A stretch of DNA of 64,000 bases, taken from the NCBI GenBank assembly GCA_030765065.1, contig CM060990.1, positions 462,157,321-462,221,320 on the forward strand. Direction: 5' to 3'. The DNA comes from Deroplatys truncata. Taxonomy: Eukaryota > Arthropoda > Insecta > Mantodea > Mantidae. The notes beneath the pieces were generated by a model, which had not been told where the DNA came from, ran no database searches, and saw only the letters and a program-made list of their open reading frames with translations. The position numbers were made by a program, and so were the translations under genes. Positions 25,059 to 37,487 of this stretch are shown piece after piece (position 1 is the first letter of the stretch; every line of letters begins with the position of its first letter).

Positions 25059-25719
25059 CATATAAGAGTGGACCATTTAAGTTGAAACTCTACAATATCT
25101 CCAAAACTAAGCGTTGTAGAAAGAAATGTCTTTGATAAAATTTGCTTGGTGTTATGGGGAAAAGTAAATGCCGTTAGTCGTGTTTTCTTTGGAGGAGGTT
25201 ATGATAGTCATTTTAGGGTACATTTAATTTTTTTAAAATGGGAACCTACTTTTTGTGTGTTGTTTTCTCATTAGAAAATAGTTTATAAAAATATGCTTAT
25301 ATTGTGATGAGGAATAAAGAAACAAAATAAGAAATTTGCTTCCCAATTACGAAACGTAACTTGGCCCTCAAATGACCATCCGCTGATGGTCCGACCATTC
25401 ATTGCGTTCTTCGTACGCAGTCATTCAGAATTTTCGTTGTTATTTACGTTGGTGTAAGAGCAATTGCAAAGTGCTTTATACAAATGTTGTTTAGTTTTTT
25501 ATGAGGAGTAAGAAAACAACAAAATAATATAGGTTCCCATTTTAAAAAATTAAATTGACCTTAAAATGACAATCATAACATCCTCCAAATAAAACACGAC
25601 TAATGGCATTTACTTTCTCCCATAATATCAAGCAACTATTATTCAAAGCATTTCTTTCTAAAACGTTTAGTTTTGGAGATATTGTACAGTGTCAACTTAA
25701 ATGGTCCACTCTGTATATG
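25059..25719. mobile_element. Foldback/MITE element with long inverted arms
   Basis: The left arm from 25,059 and the reverse complement of the right arm ending at 25,719 match over more than 200 bases. Both begin CATATA(C)AGAGTGGACCATTTAAGTTGA and continue through ACAATATCTCCAAAACTAA, GTAAATGCC(G/A)TTAGTCGTGTTTT and TTTAAAATGGGAACCTA. The spacer of about 200 bases holds no transposase. RNA or single-stranded DNA of this segment would form a long hairpin. The overall size of about 660 bp and the arm structure fit a MITE or foldback element. TA-type flanks are present but the superfamily is not certain. Confidence 0.85.
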
Positions 25720-26030
25720 TCGAAAACAAATGTACTTGGAATCACATTAACAAGTTCTCTATTGCATCGCATTAAATGCAGACACAACTCTGTGGAAACC
25801 AGGACTGTGTGTTAATTTTGTGCAGAAAGAAATTTGTAAATTTAAATCACATTGGTAAAGATCCAAGTCACTGCCTATAAGAACTACGGAGTAGATCCTA
25901 CCAATATTCTTGTGGTTTTAACTGCTTACTATTTTATGTACGTAAACGTTTACAAATAGGAGGATAAAAAATTAGAATACGATGGAGCTGAATTTTGATA
26001 ACAATGTAATGTTAATCAACACTCCTTACA
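25720..26030. other. No recognisable feature
   Basis: Nothing supported between the foldback element and the next SINE. Confidence 0.4.
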
Positions 26031-26179
26031 CTTTATTCTGAACTATATCCCAGTGGTAAGAAGCATTGGCGCTAGGTTGTAATCAGCACTAACTGCAGCG
26101 CAGTGGAGATTGACAATGCATTATATAAACGATAAGCAACCCAACCCCGATTTTGTGTACCATTAGTCCTCCTGAATTA

Positions 26180-26491
26180 CAGGTACTTCAGAAAGAGAAA
26201 TTACATCACTTCGACCTACCCTTTCCGGAATCGACTGACGACACAGGACACCAAGAACAGAAGGTAGATTTGGGCGGCATGTAGCCAGCAGCCTAATCCC
26301 CCGGGTTCTGAAGTTCGTTTCGGTAGAAAAGGAGTCATGCTTCTCAGTCGAAGCAGCTACTCAGTTGGTTCTCAAGTACCTCATGAGCTTGGGTTCATCC
26401 CGCACCGGACCTTCCTGCATTATTAAAAAGTCATGTCCGCACAGGGAGTCGAACCTGTTTCCCCTTCTACAGCAGAAGTCAATTCTGCCAC
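26180..26491 (-). mobile_element. tRNA-derived SINE, family E
   Basis: The minus strand begins GTGGCAGAATTGACTTCTG. Box A TGGCAGAATTG lies at 26,490-26,480 and box B GGTTCGACTCC at 26,455-26,445, with a T-arm-like ACAGG/CCTGT stem around box B. The body continues with TCCGGTGCGGGATGAACCC and CGAACTTCAGAACCC. The left limit is uncertain and it may extend to about 26,040. No second copy is seen in the window. Confidence 0.6.
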
Positions 26492-28904
26492 AGCGTATAT
26501 TCGTTTAATTATTTACTGGCAGTAGATACTACATGCTCCAGACTTATTTCTCCAATTGTAACTTATCCATGTAACCCGTTATTTGAATGAATATCCCGAC
26601 TGTGGACAACAGGACAAAACCTGTTGCTTCACAATTACAATCTGATATGCGGAATAGAACATTACTCTAGTACCACTTTGTTACATTAATAAACACGAAA
26701 GAATGAATTTGCTACATTTTGGAGCACCGTAAGAACAGATAGTTGAGGTCTTAAAATATTCTTTACCGATTACAAAAACTGATTAGTATATGAAATCATT
26801 TTTATACCTAAATCCGGAAGGTATTTTCGTATCTGAAAAAACAAAAACGCTACTTGTACTTAGCACCATAGATCAAAATTAGCTATATATCTTGCTTTCT
26901 TGCCCAAAATGCCACGTGATTTCTTTAGAAAAGGGCATTTGAATGAAGGGCTCAAAGTAAAACGGTTTAACATCTGATGATTTAGTTCCTGCTATAAAGA
27001 TATCAGCTTTATGAAGGTCTTAGGTATTTCCATTATGTCATGGCATATTCAACTCTACGTTCTTATTTAACGCTTAACCGGTTTCTGTTAACCATTATAT
27101 TTCACAGTTTTCACAAGAGCTCATATGCCTAACATTCTAAAGCTAAATGAAACCTTTGAGATAGAAACAACTGCGACCATTCCTTCCCTTTCGATTATTT
27201 ATAAGTCTACAGGGTCAACAACAAGTCAGCAGTGGTGGGATGTGAACCTGAAACAATCAGGTTTTAGGATGCCCTCCCTCTGGACCGACAAGAGTCTGGA
27301 GGACTGCCAACGTAGTTGCTACACCCTCATCCCTTCTTTCACCCCTGCCATTCCCCGCCCGCTTTCCTGGGACCGTAATTAGTTCCCAAGATGGTGAACG
27401 ATGACCGTCTACCAAACCTCTTGGGGACTATTGAAACATTTGTAACCTCTCTTTGCCCCACCTTCCTCCACTAGCTCTTGCCCTTTCTTTAAGGGGTTAA
27501 TTGTACTGCAGTTTCTTGCTCCCAGTGCCGCGTACATATTAATGCATGGTCCTGACTACAAGCCAACTTCGGATGCTGGTTCTCATTTGTCAAACAGGAG
27601 GCGAGGCCAAGGGCTACGCATCAAATGCCGAGGGTTATTCCTTGTGTCGACTATCCTGGCTCAGGTTCTTTGTCATTCCTATCCCTCCCTAGGTCCCTTT
27701 AGGCGGGGCTTGGATATGCAATGTAATATTAACGAGATGTATACTGTTCGGGCCAATTACATCGGTAAACACAGACGTACAGATTTTAAGAATAATAGCA
27801 CTTCAGAACAAAAACGACTTATTATGAAGATAATCCATTATACAATGGGAAGTACGGAAATAGAATTGTCCAAAATAAACGCAGGCTTAAAACTGTGTAT
27901 TGTGTATACAGCTGAGTGTGGTGAGGAATATAACGTAATAGGACATAATATTAGAATTAGCAAGCCTGTCAACTATCTCTGATAAAGGCTCCTTGATATC
28001 AGCTCTAACAAAGTTTACGTCTTAAAATAGTTATAAGCTTATATTTTTTACAAGGAAAATGCTACAAATAAGGTTTTCTTGACACAGTGAATGCAGTAGA
28101 CGAATTTAATTATTAAATTAATTTAATTGTTAAATTACAGCAGTGGAAGCAATCTGAAACACTGAGCGAAAAAGTTGTATTTTCAGCATTGGGCAATAGT
28201 TTATTATTACTTTAAATATTTTAATGAAGAATACACAAATTAAGGATTCTGCAGCTATCCCGACCGGTACAGAACAAAACAAAGCGTGGTGTTTTATTAC
28301 TCTAAGACGAATTCAATGATCATTTATGGTATAATGTTAAACCCTTTCTTAGAAGAACACGTTCTGATATTCAGATATTTTCCCTTAGGCCTTAGAAACC
28401 CTAGCTGCCCGGACGTTTTAGGGTGATTAGTGAAATTAACAAAATGGTAGAGTTAATTTGGGACAGGTTTGGAAATATTTCTTGATAAACATCACTACAT
28501 CCTAAGTTTCAGCAAAACGAAATGATATGCTCCAGCTGTAAACAAGCGGATATGCTTGTTGTTAAAGGAGAACGAACACAAAAATCATGTTTCTTCCTAA
28601 ATGAGGGATATGACCTGTAAAATGTAGTGGTAAGATTGTTTTCTTACTCCGCCACACCGTTATCGCTGAGCAAGCGAAATAATAACCACCTTATACGTCA
28701 TCAGAGCCAGCCGTGCGCTGGAAGCAGTTGGGAGATCACAAGTCAGTCATTGCTGCATGTGCAGTAATACGTTGTCAAAAATTGTTCTTGTAGGTATTTA
28801 CGTTCAAGAGTAGCGTACTTTGTGGTGGTGTTTTAGTGATGGTGTTACTGGGTCAGGTTAGTATTATACAAACAGTGTAATATCGTGAAAAATAAAATGC
28901 CCCA
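26492..28904. other. Unassigned DNA
   Basis: Open frames at 27,125-27,382 and 27,542-27,982 lie in a more G+C-rich block (27,130-27,750) but have no recognisable domains. This block may be an unidentified repeat. The stretch from 28,700 to 28,904 may be the 5' region of the THAP transposon that follows. Confidence 0.35.
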
Positions 28905-31015
28905 ATGTTGTGCATTGGCTGTAATGTGAGAAACGAAACACACAAGGGAACTCATTTTCACGCGTTTCCAAACAGAGACAAATCTCCTTAAACATATAGG
29001 AGATGGGTACAATTTTACAAAGGAAAAGATGTTTTGCCTGGTCCCTGTGCTTGTTTATGTTCCTTCCATTTTAAGGACACAGATCATAAACAGGCACAGT
29101 TATTACAAAAGCAGCTTATGCCGGGTGATAATTTTACAGGGCCTTTATTAAGACCTGGAACTGTTCCTACTATAAGGAAAAATGAAGACAATTTGCATAT
29201 ATCAAATTCTAGTATGACAATTGATCCTTCACCTTTTTCGCTCAAGAGCAAACGACAGAGAACAGAAAGATATGCGGCTACAAATCGTAAAAGTATAGCT
29301 TCTGAGCTATGCGTAGTGTTACTTGCAATAAGATTGACAACCAAGGCGATTGTGATAAAAGCAGTGAAAGAGAATTCAGAATAGAATGTGATGAAAAAAC
29401 CAAGAATTCAGAAGTACAAATGTGAACTAGATACTGGAATTATAAGGAAATATATATTGTTGGAACCTGAAAATATCTACGAAACAAGCAATGATGAGGA
29501 AGCTGAATGAATGTTTCTACGAACCTGATACTTCAGATTCCGATACAAGTGATAACGAAGAGGAGGAGGAGGAAGAAGAAGAGACTTTTACCATACATGG
29601 AAATAAACCTATAGCGGAATATATCATTGTTGCTTCGACATCTCTACTTTTATTTTTCAAGGTATGTGCTTTATGCAGAAATGAAAGCAAAATAATTTCT
29701 CAATACATTAAAGGGACAATGCTATGTGTTAAAACAATGTGTTATTGAGATAATACATTCACTTGGAACTCACAGAGTTCATCAGGAAAGAAATCGGAAG
29801 GAAATAGTTTAATAGCAAGTTCTTTATTATTATTATCTGGTATACGGTTTCATCAGTTTTAAGTCCTTCTGCAAATCCCTGGGTTTGGCAATGTTTTCAA
29901 GGCGTACATTCGATAAAACCATTCGAAACAGGGCAGCACCAGTTGTTAGAACATTTTGGTTTCACAAAAGAAGAAAGAACTTGAATTCGTTAAAAGGTTG
30001 TGGTATACCTATATGGTTGGCAGGGGATGGCCAGTATGACACCCCAGGTTTTTCCGCCAAATATTTAGTCTATTCTATCATGGATTTAAATTCCCGGAAA
30101 ATTATTGATTTTGAACTTGTTCAAATAAGTATGATGAAAGGCGATTTGGAAAAGACTGCTTGAATTTTTCTCTCCGACAGACACAAAGGCAAGATACCTG
30201 TTAAAACCTTAGTATACGGAAGTTGAACATGAATTTGAGGTATGGCATTTGTAAAAAGGTCTAATGAAAAAATTTAAAATAGTAAAAAAGAAATACCCAG
30301 AGCTGATGGTATGGAAAGCCAGTATAAATAACCATTTGTGGTTGGGTGCGCAAAACAGCAATGAGAACGGTACCATATTAATTGAAAAATTCACACCAAT
30401 TCTTCATCATATAAAAATGAACATAAATGGCTAGAAAACGGTGATGGAAATCTTGTGAACATGATGAAATGCTGAAAGAAGGCCAAAGAAATAAATTATG
30501 GATTAAAAGCGAATCAAACGCCTATTGTGCTCTGAAGAAAATTATTTTGGTTAGCACCTTAAAAGATTTGGCTCACATTCGACATTATATATACTGGTAG
30601 TTTAGAAAGTTATCACAGTCTTCGTTTCAGACATGCTCCGAAAAGAATACATTTTTCATATAATGGCCTTCAACTTAGATCCACGATGGCAGCGCTAGAT
30701 CACAATTTCAATGTAAATAAAAAAAAAGACTGGTGCCAAAACTCAGTACTCCGAAACATCTAGGTCTTGGAACATGAAAAGCAAATATGAGGAATCTAAC
30801 TCAAGAAAAGACTAACAAGGAAAGAATGGAAATTGCCGATAATGCGTAAAATAAAAAAAAATCTCTGCATGCACATTTCGTGGATCCATTACTGGACGGA
30901 GCAATTGATCTTTCACTACCCAAGAATATAGCTCCCACGCTTCGACCTCCATTAGAGTTACTACGGTTGAAGCGCTTCTCAGTTTTCAGACAACATAAGA
31001 AGGTTGGTCACAGAT
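28905..31015 (+). pseudogene. THAP-domain DDE transposase, Kolobok-like, broken
   Basis: THAP domains are C2CH zinc-coordinating DNA-binding modules at the N terminus of some transposases. From the ATG at 28,905, one frame shows CIGCNVRNETHKGTHFHAFP, then RRWVQFYKGKD and CLCSFHFKDTDH, matching the C..C...W...CxxH layout. An acidic linker (EEEEEEEEE, about 29,560) follows, then a CALC cysteine pair near 29,670. The catalytic-type block WLAGDGQYDTPGFSAKYLVY at about 30,010-30,070 is followed by LNSRKIIDFELVQIS. A late segment HLDxR-like is not clear. The distal part is scattered over all three frames with many stops. The arrangement resembles Kolobok-type transposases, but I could not find TIRs or a TTAA duplication, so the superfamily is tentative. 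Confidence 0.65.
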
Positions 31016-31030
31016 ACGTTATGCAATTTA

Positions 31031-31056
31031 AAATAATAATAATAATAATAATAATT
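31031..31056. repeat. (AAT)n microsatellite
   Basis: About eight AAT units. Confidence 0.9.
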
Positions 31057-31094
31057 GCATTGGAAACTTACCATTTTAATTTTGTGTTTATTAG

Positions 31095-31310
31095 TGAAAT
31101 ATAAGGCCTGCATACGAGCTTCGCTGGGTTCTGGAAAAGCATTTCTAATACTAAGCACTACATATGTTGGTATGGCTAACTCTTCTTCTGTGTCCAATAA
31201 CACTCCATGAATTAATCCACGCCCTAAGTTGTTTATAGCACGAATATCTCCAGACCATATTAGCAGGATTGTTGGCGGTGAGTAATTACTTTTTAGCTCA
31301 ACTGTTTGTT
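31095..31310 (-). CDS. Unrecognised exon-like open frame
   Basis: The minus strand is open from the TAA near 31,311 down to at least 31,095, with protein-like composition rather than AT-driven residues: TILLIWSGDIRAINNLGRGL followed later by IPTYVVLSIRNAFPEPSEAR. It has no ATG near its start, so if real it is an internal exon or fragment. A GTATGC at about 31,112 on the same strand could be a donor. It lies between a THAP pseudogene and a hAT on the opposite strand, so it belongs to neither. I cannot name the family. Confidence 0.3.
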
Positions 31311-31825
31311 TTTAACGCTAAGTTATGCCTCACAATATTCAAAACATCACGATCTATAACTAATATGTGAAAATAAGGATGCTTTGTGATACAAAATCAC
31401 TCTTCACCAAATTTGTGTTTTAATAGCCCGAACAACACACACTTTTCTCTTCATTATTTATAGGTGTACAATTCTTACACTTTCACCAATGGATGGAACC
31501 AGTACGGTTTTCGGGGTTCACACTGTCTCGGAATCACTGTTAGAAATGATGTAAATCTTCAAAAACACTCTTTTGGGTTCAAATGATAAGGCCGGCTACC
31601 AAGTTAACTCATTTACAAAGCAGATTGTTGGACTACTGTTTATCACCTAGTATGCATTAACTGGCTAATGAAAAGTGATTGGCTAGCTTTATTTCTGATC
31701 TTTGTTATTCAGTGAAGTTAGGAGCTTCTAGTGAAATTAACACGTTACCTTGCTAGGCATTTAGGGAGCAGTGTGGCTCTCATGACGTCACGCGATAACT
31801 CAACAACAGGCCGTAACGTGATAAC

Positions 31826-34800
31826 CAGGTTTAGGATTTTTAGGTGCGCACCTTTTTTCGTAGGGTAAGTTAAAGCTGTGCGGAAAGATATCAAAGTGTG
31901 AAATTTTGTTTCTAGTTTCGAAAAGAGGCATTTTTCCCACACCTTTTTCCCTTTTTTGGGACCTTTACACCTTTATGACACCTTTATCCCATTTTCCCCC
32001 AACACTGCCCATAATCCCCCTTTTCCCCCTTTTTTCTTTTATGTTTCATTCCAATTTATTCTTTAACTTTCAATTAACGTCTCCTCAGCTTGCTGTGTAC
32101 GTGCGAATAGTAAGCCTACCTCTTTCAGTAAACGCCGCGCGGGAATTGAAAGCACACCCGCAACAATGGAAAATAATTGTGTGTTCGACGAAAACCTCTT
32201 TCTCTCGCTTACCGCTATGAAGTAGCCCGCAATAATGCAATTGACAATGAGTGATTCTATCCCACCAGGATTAGTAGCCTGCTGTTTGTGAATTTGAGTT
32301 TGTTACTGTGAGAGACGTTATCTGTTGCATGGAGGCGAAGGCTGGGCACGCAGAGAAGGCAGTAACCTCACCCGCGCAGTTCCGAGAATTATTAAGACTG
32401 GGTTCTGCTCGAAACTACTAGAAATCGCTGAGACTGAAGTTCCAGCATGAATGAGAACATTCTAGTGATTTTCGCGGTGTTATAAGAGAATGTGGACAGC
32501 GAATGGGCGCAAGAGTGAGTTGTGTGACAGTCGCATTGTGTTAGCAAGTGAACTAGTGTTAGCTCTCCAAACGAGTGTACTAGTACTAGATTTTACCATG
32601 CCAAAGGTGTCCAGTGCTCGATTTATTGTTCTAGCTGAGGAATTCAAACAAGATTTCATAGACACTGATGGAACTCTTATGCGACGTACTTTTTGTGATC
32701 CAGGAATTTTGTTAGATGAAAAAAACCAGCGAGATCGCATCAAACAACACATTTCCAGCTTTAAGCATGAAATGAACAAGACTCTTCAAGCAAACAAATC
32801 ACGGCAACCTCTATTACGAAATGCGTTTCAACAAAGTTCTTCAGTAAGCCAAAATTTGATGGAATTAAACATTGATTTGTGTGCAGCTCTTACACAAGCA
32901 GGAATTCCACTCAATAAGGTGAACCATCCAGCATTCAAGCGATTTCTTGAAAAATACACAAAGATATCAATGCCCGATCAGAGTACATTAAGAAAAAAAC
33001 TACATGGAGCCTATTTACCAAGAAACCATAGAAAGAATCAAGGAGAAAGTGTCTGATTGCGATGTGTGAATCATTGTGGATGAAACCATAGACTCAATGG
33101 AACGATATGTTTTGAACATTTTAGTTTTTCCCTTAGCAGGGAAGAAAGTTAAGCCCATGTTGTTAAAAATGGACGAACTGCAGAAAGCCAATACCGGTAC
33201 AGTAATGCAATCCATTATGGACTTCTGCCAAAAACTCTGACCTACTAGTATCGAGTTTGAAAAACTTCTTCTTGTGGTTACGGACCAGGCTCCATACATG
33301 CTTTCAGCTGTTAACCAATTGAAACCTTTATTTCCTAACTTTAAGCATGTGACATGCTTGGCTCATGCCCTTCACATGGTTTGTGAATCCATAAGGAACG
33401 AATATGACATCGCAAATCAATTCATCTCTGCCCTGAAGAAGATTCTACTGAAAGCTCCGAGCCGTGTTGTTTACTACAGGGAAATCATGGCCTGCCCCTT
33501 CCAAATTTCCCGGTCATTACTCGCTGGAGATATTGTATTGAGTGTGCTGCTATGTTGTGTGAGAATTTTGACAAAATTAAAGAGTTTGTGCTTTCTTTGG
33601 ATCCATCCGACGCAGGTGCAGTTTCCAAGGCACAGCAACTTCTTTTACCGGAGAAAATACATAATTTGCAGACAGAACTATATTGTGTCTATAGTTACAA
33701 GTACCTGCCTGCAGCTATTAAACGATTGGAAGAACAAGGTCTGGAAAAGGAAAAACAATGGAATATGTTTACTTCTATGAGGGAGCAGTTAGATGGCTTT
33801 ACCAAAGACAAACTTGAATCTAGTCTTCAGAAGAATCCAGACATTGAGGAATTCGCCACATCTGTAGAGTTGCCATTCAGAGTGAATACAAGGCTTGCCA
33901 CACTGGTTTCTGTGGATGTTGAAAGAAGCTTTAGCATCTACAAAGACATTCTATCTCCTAATAGAAACAGACTTACTTTTAAAAATGTGGAGATGCTTAA
34001 TGTCTTGAAGTACAACAGCTTCATGCTTTTTCCTTCTTTTGATGAGTGATAATTTGATGTACGTGTTTGTAGTTCAATAAATTAGAATAGAGAAAACAGA
34101 AATCGTTGAAATAGTTAAGGGAATGCACAACTGAAGTAAACCCAAAATCTCAAAAAATCTTTAAAAAAATGTTCCCAAAAAATTCTCCATTGTTTGTAGT
34201 TTTAGAATACACTTTTATTTTTAACCTAGCAAACGCTTCAGTATCGTTACGAGACTTTTTAAATACCCTTGCGCATTTGGTTGCTAGCTGTTTATATTTT
34301 TGAAACTTCATTTTATGGCGCTTCTAATTTTCAGCATTTCTGCATATTCTAAATGTTCCACACGATGTAGTTTTCATCCATTCATATTGACATTGTTTAT
34401 GCTTATTCCAAAAGCCCAAATAAATAAAACTGTCATATAATTTTTCTGTGTAATGAATAGCTTTTGCGTTACTAATTTTTGAAGATAACAACGTATACAA
34501 AAACATACGAAAAAATGCAAATACAAAACAACAAAACTTTTTTTCTCTCTTAAACTAAGAATGATAGAAAAAAATTATATGACAGATTTGTAGTTCCTTG
34601 ACATAGAAGCAACATACGATGTTTTTTGTTTTGAAAAATGCATCATGTGTTGCATTTTGCATATACCCATGCTTTTATACTTTGAAAATTAATAACTTGA
34701 AAACTAATTAAGATTTTGGATTGACATTCACAGAACAATTATATCTGAAGAAGGCTGACACGTGGTTAAAATTTCAGCCCAGTTGAATGGATAGTTTAGA

Positions 34801-34924
34801 AAATAGCAATTTCAGTTGTGCATCCCCTTAAATAAACCAGCACCTTATTGTCCCTATTTTCACCTTCAGCACCTTTTCCTTTCCTTTTTTCATCTGAAAT
34901 TTGCACCTAAAAATCCTAACCCTG
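31826..34924 (+). mobile_element. hAT element A, CGGBP1-like (3,099 bp)
   Basis: The left TIR CAGGTTTAGGATTTTTAGGTGC and the right TIR (reverse complement) CAGGGTTAGGATTTTTAGGTGC match at 21 of 22 positions. The flanks are identical: GTGATAAC at 31,818-31,825 and 34,925-34,932. Both subterminal regions are rich in CACCTTT words, plausible transposase-binding repeats. One transposase gene lies inside on the plus strand. The right flank duplication is also the left flank duplication of the next hAT element. Confidence 0.93.
32598..34049 (+). pseudogene. hAT transposase, CGGBP1-like, lightly damaged
   Basis: This is the best transposase copy in the window, close to full length at roughly 480 codons. 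It starts MPKVSSARFIVLAEEFKQDF at 32,598. It continues with GIPLNKVNHPAFKRFLEKYT, IIVDETIDSMERYVLNI (the DET catalytic-type block, about 33,070), LLLVVTDQAPYMLSAVNQLK and HVTCLAHALHMVCE. It ends with the hAT dimerisation segment SVDVERSFSIYKDILSPNRN and KNVEMLNVLKYNSF. Lesions seen are a frame change at the A-run near 32,995, TGA codons at 33,067 and about 33,237, and a frame change near 33,470-33,500. No classic BED finger is evident at the N terminus. The few lesions suggest relatively recent loss of function. Confidence 0.85.
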
Positions 34925-34932
34925 GTGATAAC

Positions 34933-36869
34933 TAGGTTTCGGACATGACTTTAGGTTAAGTTAGCTTCTATTATACTGGTACTTTGTTTACAAGCGAGCG
35001 GAGAGGAGAGAGGCAAAAATCTCATGCGCTGCTGAGTTTATGCCGTGCTGAGTACTGTGTACGCTATAGGTATAGATTGACACAGAAGTAAGTATACAGT
35101 TCTGTAGTAAACTTAAGCTTTTATTACAAAGTATAAATAAGATGAACAAAATAATAAATCTGAACTGTAGCAGATGAAATAATCAGTTTCATGTGTGATT
35201 TACGTGCGTGGACAAATATTGCAATTGATTACAATACATTTTCTGAATGTATCAAAAGCAAAACCTCTTCTCAAACTCAAAGTTTATATCTTGAAAAACT
35301 CCGTTCCACATCACATGACGTGACTAGTGCAAAACGAAACCGACGAACGTCACATACCTCTATCTGAGAAACACATTCATTGTCATTATTTAGAATAATG
35401 TTATTCTTAACATTAATAATGTTGTTATTAATGCCTAATGCGGCACATAATTACATATTCTGGTTTTTTATCACTCAGTATTAACACTCCTCAGTTTCTG
35501 CTTTGCTATTTGAGCAGCAGAACATTTGTCTACTTCTATAAAATGTTGTGTCAAGTTATCAACAAGGTTCAAGGAAAGCCATCTGTGACGATTCAAATTG
35601 TTTTATTGTTAAAGGAATACTTTAAAATATATTATTGATTAACTGCAAATGTTCATACAGCTATGAAGGTATCAATGATTTTGCAATTTTAATAGCTGAA
35701 ATTGCTTCATTGTCAAATTTGCTAATCACTTAAACAATCTGGTTGTAATGCCCAAAGTAGTACAGAGCGGCATCAACTAATACCCCAACGTGTCACAATA
35801 GGCTGAGGTGGCAAAGGATTCCTAATGCTAGTTCTTTAAATTTTATTGCCCTAGAAGGCGCTTTAAAAAACATATTTTATTTTATATTTGAGATGAAATC
35901 AACTACATTAGAAAAATGTTTCCTAATCTGTTCTGCCACCCGGTGAAGACCTGAGCTAAACACGTCAGATGTATACTTCTGGGATAGTGTTCCTTAATTT
36001 TGGAAGCACTTTGACTATATGAAGGGCACAAATAGTAATATGTTCTTAGTTTTTATGACGTCTCGCCATAGAAGAGACATGGCATTGCCAAACAGCTTGT
36101 CAGTGGAGGAATGGTTAACTTCGCTTAACAACTCATATGTGAACAAGAATTTTTGATCCAGAAGTTCAGAAGATAATATCTCTATGACCACATTAACCAT
36201 AGATCTCCCAGTAGTATCTGTCTGTGGTTTCATCTATCGAAATCCAAATATTATGAACTCCCATAGAACGCCTAATGTTGTTCGGAGTATCGTCATAACA
36301 AGGAGACAAATAACATTTGCGTAAAGATGACTCACAAGGAACTTTCATAGCTGTACATTTCTTCAGAAACGTTTGAAAAGCAGAATTTTGCAGCTTATTA
36401 AATGGGATGTTTGTGCTTACCATCATGTCACTCAAATCCCTATAAACTTTGGTTTGGCTACATGAGTTCATGGTTTCTGATGTGGATAATATAGCCTCAC
36501 CCCCTCACTTCTAGGAAGCAACGCAATATTTTGTGAAAGTTTTTAAATTTATAGTGTGTGCAATAAAAACCCTTCTGTCTCCTTTGATTTCAATGTGGCA
36601 TACTTTACAAAATATATTTTTCCCTCTTACATCAAAATACTCACGTCCATATTCATTTACAAGTAAGACACACTTCTAACTGGTTGTTTACGGCATATTT
36701 TGTCACGTAACAATGGCCGGACTCGTAACTTCAGAACAGGCTGTATATGTACTAGTCGCTTGCTTAGACTGGCAGTGCTTGGAGAGGGGGAGGTCTCAGT
36801 GAAACCCTGTGCGCACGTAACTGTTTTCCAGTCAAATTTCAACGAAACAGCAACCGTGTCCGAAGCCTA
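34933..36869 (-). mobile_element. hAT element B, CGGBP1-like (1,937 bp)
   Basis: TIRs TAGGTTTCGGACA (left) and TAGGCTTCGGACACGG (right, reverse complement) are flanked by perfect GTGATAAC at 34,925-34,932 and 36,870-36,877. It is the same type as 13,195-15,087 and lies in the opposite coding orientation to element A. Minus-strand fragments include NIPFNKLQNSAFQTFLKKCT, VHNIWISIDETTDRYY and FTYELLSEVNHSSTDKL, homologous to element A but decayed. The C-terminal part is poorly preserved. Confidence 0.93.
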
Positions 36870-37060
36870 GTGATAACCATTCACCTAGGAATGGTGAAAC
36901 TGCTGCGTTGTTATTAATTCCTGAGGACAAATAAACTAACATGGAGAATGAAATATTCATTTTTATTTTTCGTTCCCCTTTAATGACTGCCTAAGTCAAG
37001 CATCGGCAGGTACACTGCCTTTGATCAAAGGGGAGCAGGCAGAGTTTATCCATCCATCGA

Positions 37061-37295
37061 ATTAAATTGAGCTTTTATTTATGGATGCTCTTTAACTGCC
37101 TTAGCGTCCTATTCTATACTGGGCGTAAAAGACCGGTAATTTTGCTCAGAGACTTCTTTATCATGCTTGGGGTTCTTTTACGTGCCGTAAATCTACGACA
37201 CGGGACCACCGGCTTTACTTCGCTTCCGAAGGAGGCTATGCTAAGCATTTTTTACGCCCGAAAAAAATCCATCGCCCTCCGCCATCGCGAACTCG
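37061..37295 (-). mobile_element. SINE family A, copy 2, head truncated
   Basis: The minus strand matches the SINE at 53,804-54,085 from GGCGGAGGGCGATGGAT onward: GGGCGTAAAAAATGCTTAGC, GAAGTAAAGCCGGTGGTCCC, GTAGATTTACGGCACGTAAAAG. The tRNA head with box A is missing, which fits 5' truncation during target-primed insertion. It lies just 5' of the Tx1-like LINE. Confidence 0.85.
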
Positions 37296-37487
37296 GAAAC
37301 TAGAGGCAGTCGCGCAGTAGCTGGCGTGCCGAGAGGTTGTTCGCTGTGTGCGTGTGTGGCTGGCAGTTCAACCGGTCGGTGTGTTTACATATTACTTTAC
37401 GCCGTTCCTTGTTCTAGTTTGCTATAATATTCACAGCCTCGTCTGTGTTTTCGTAGCCGTATATATACGTGTAAGACATACTTCGAC

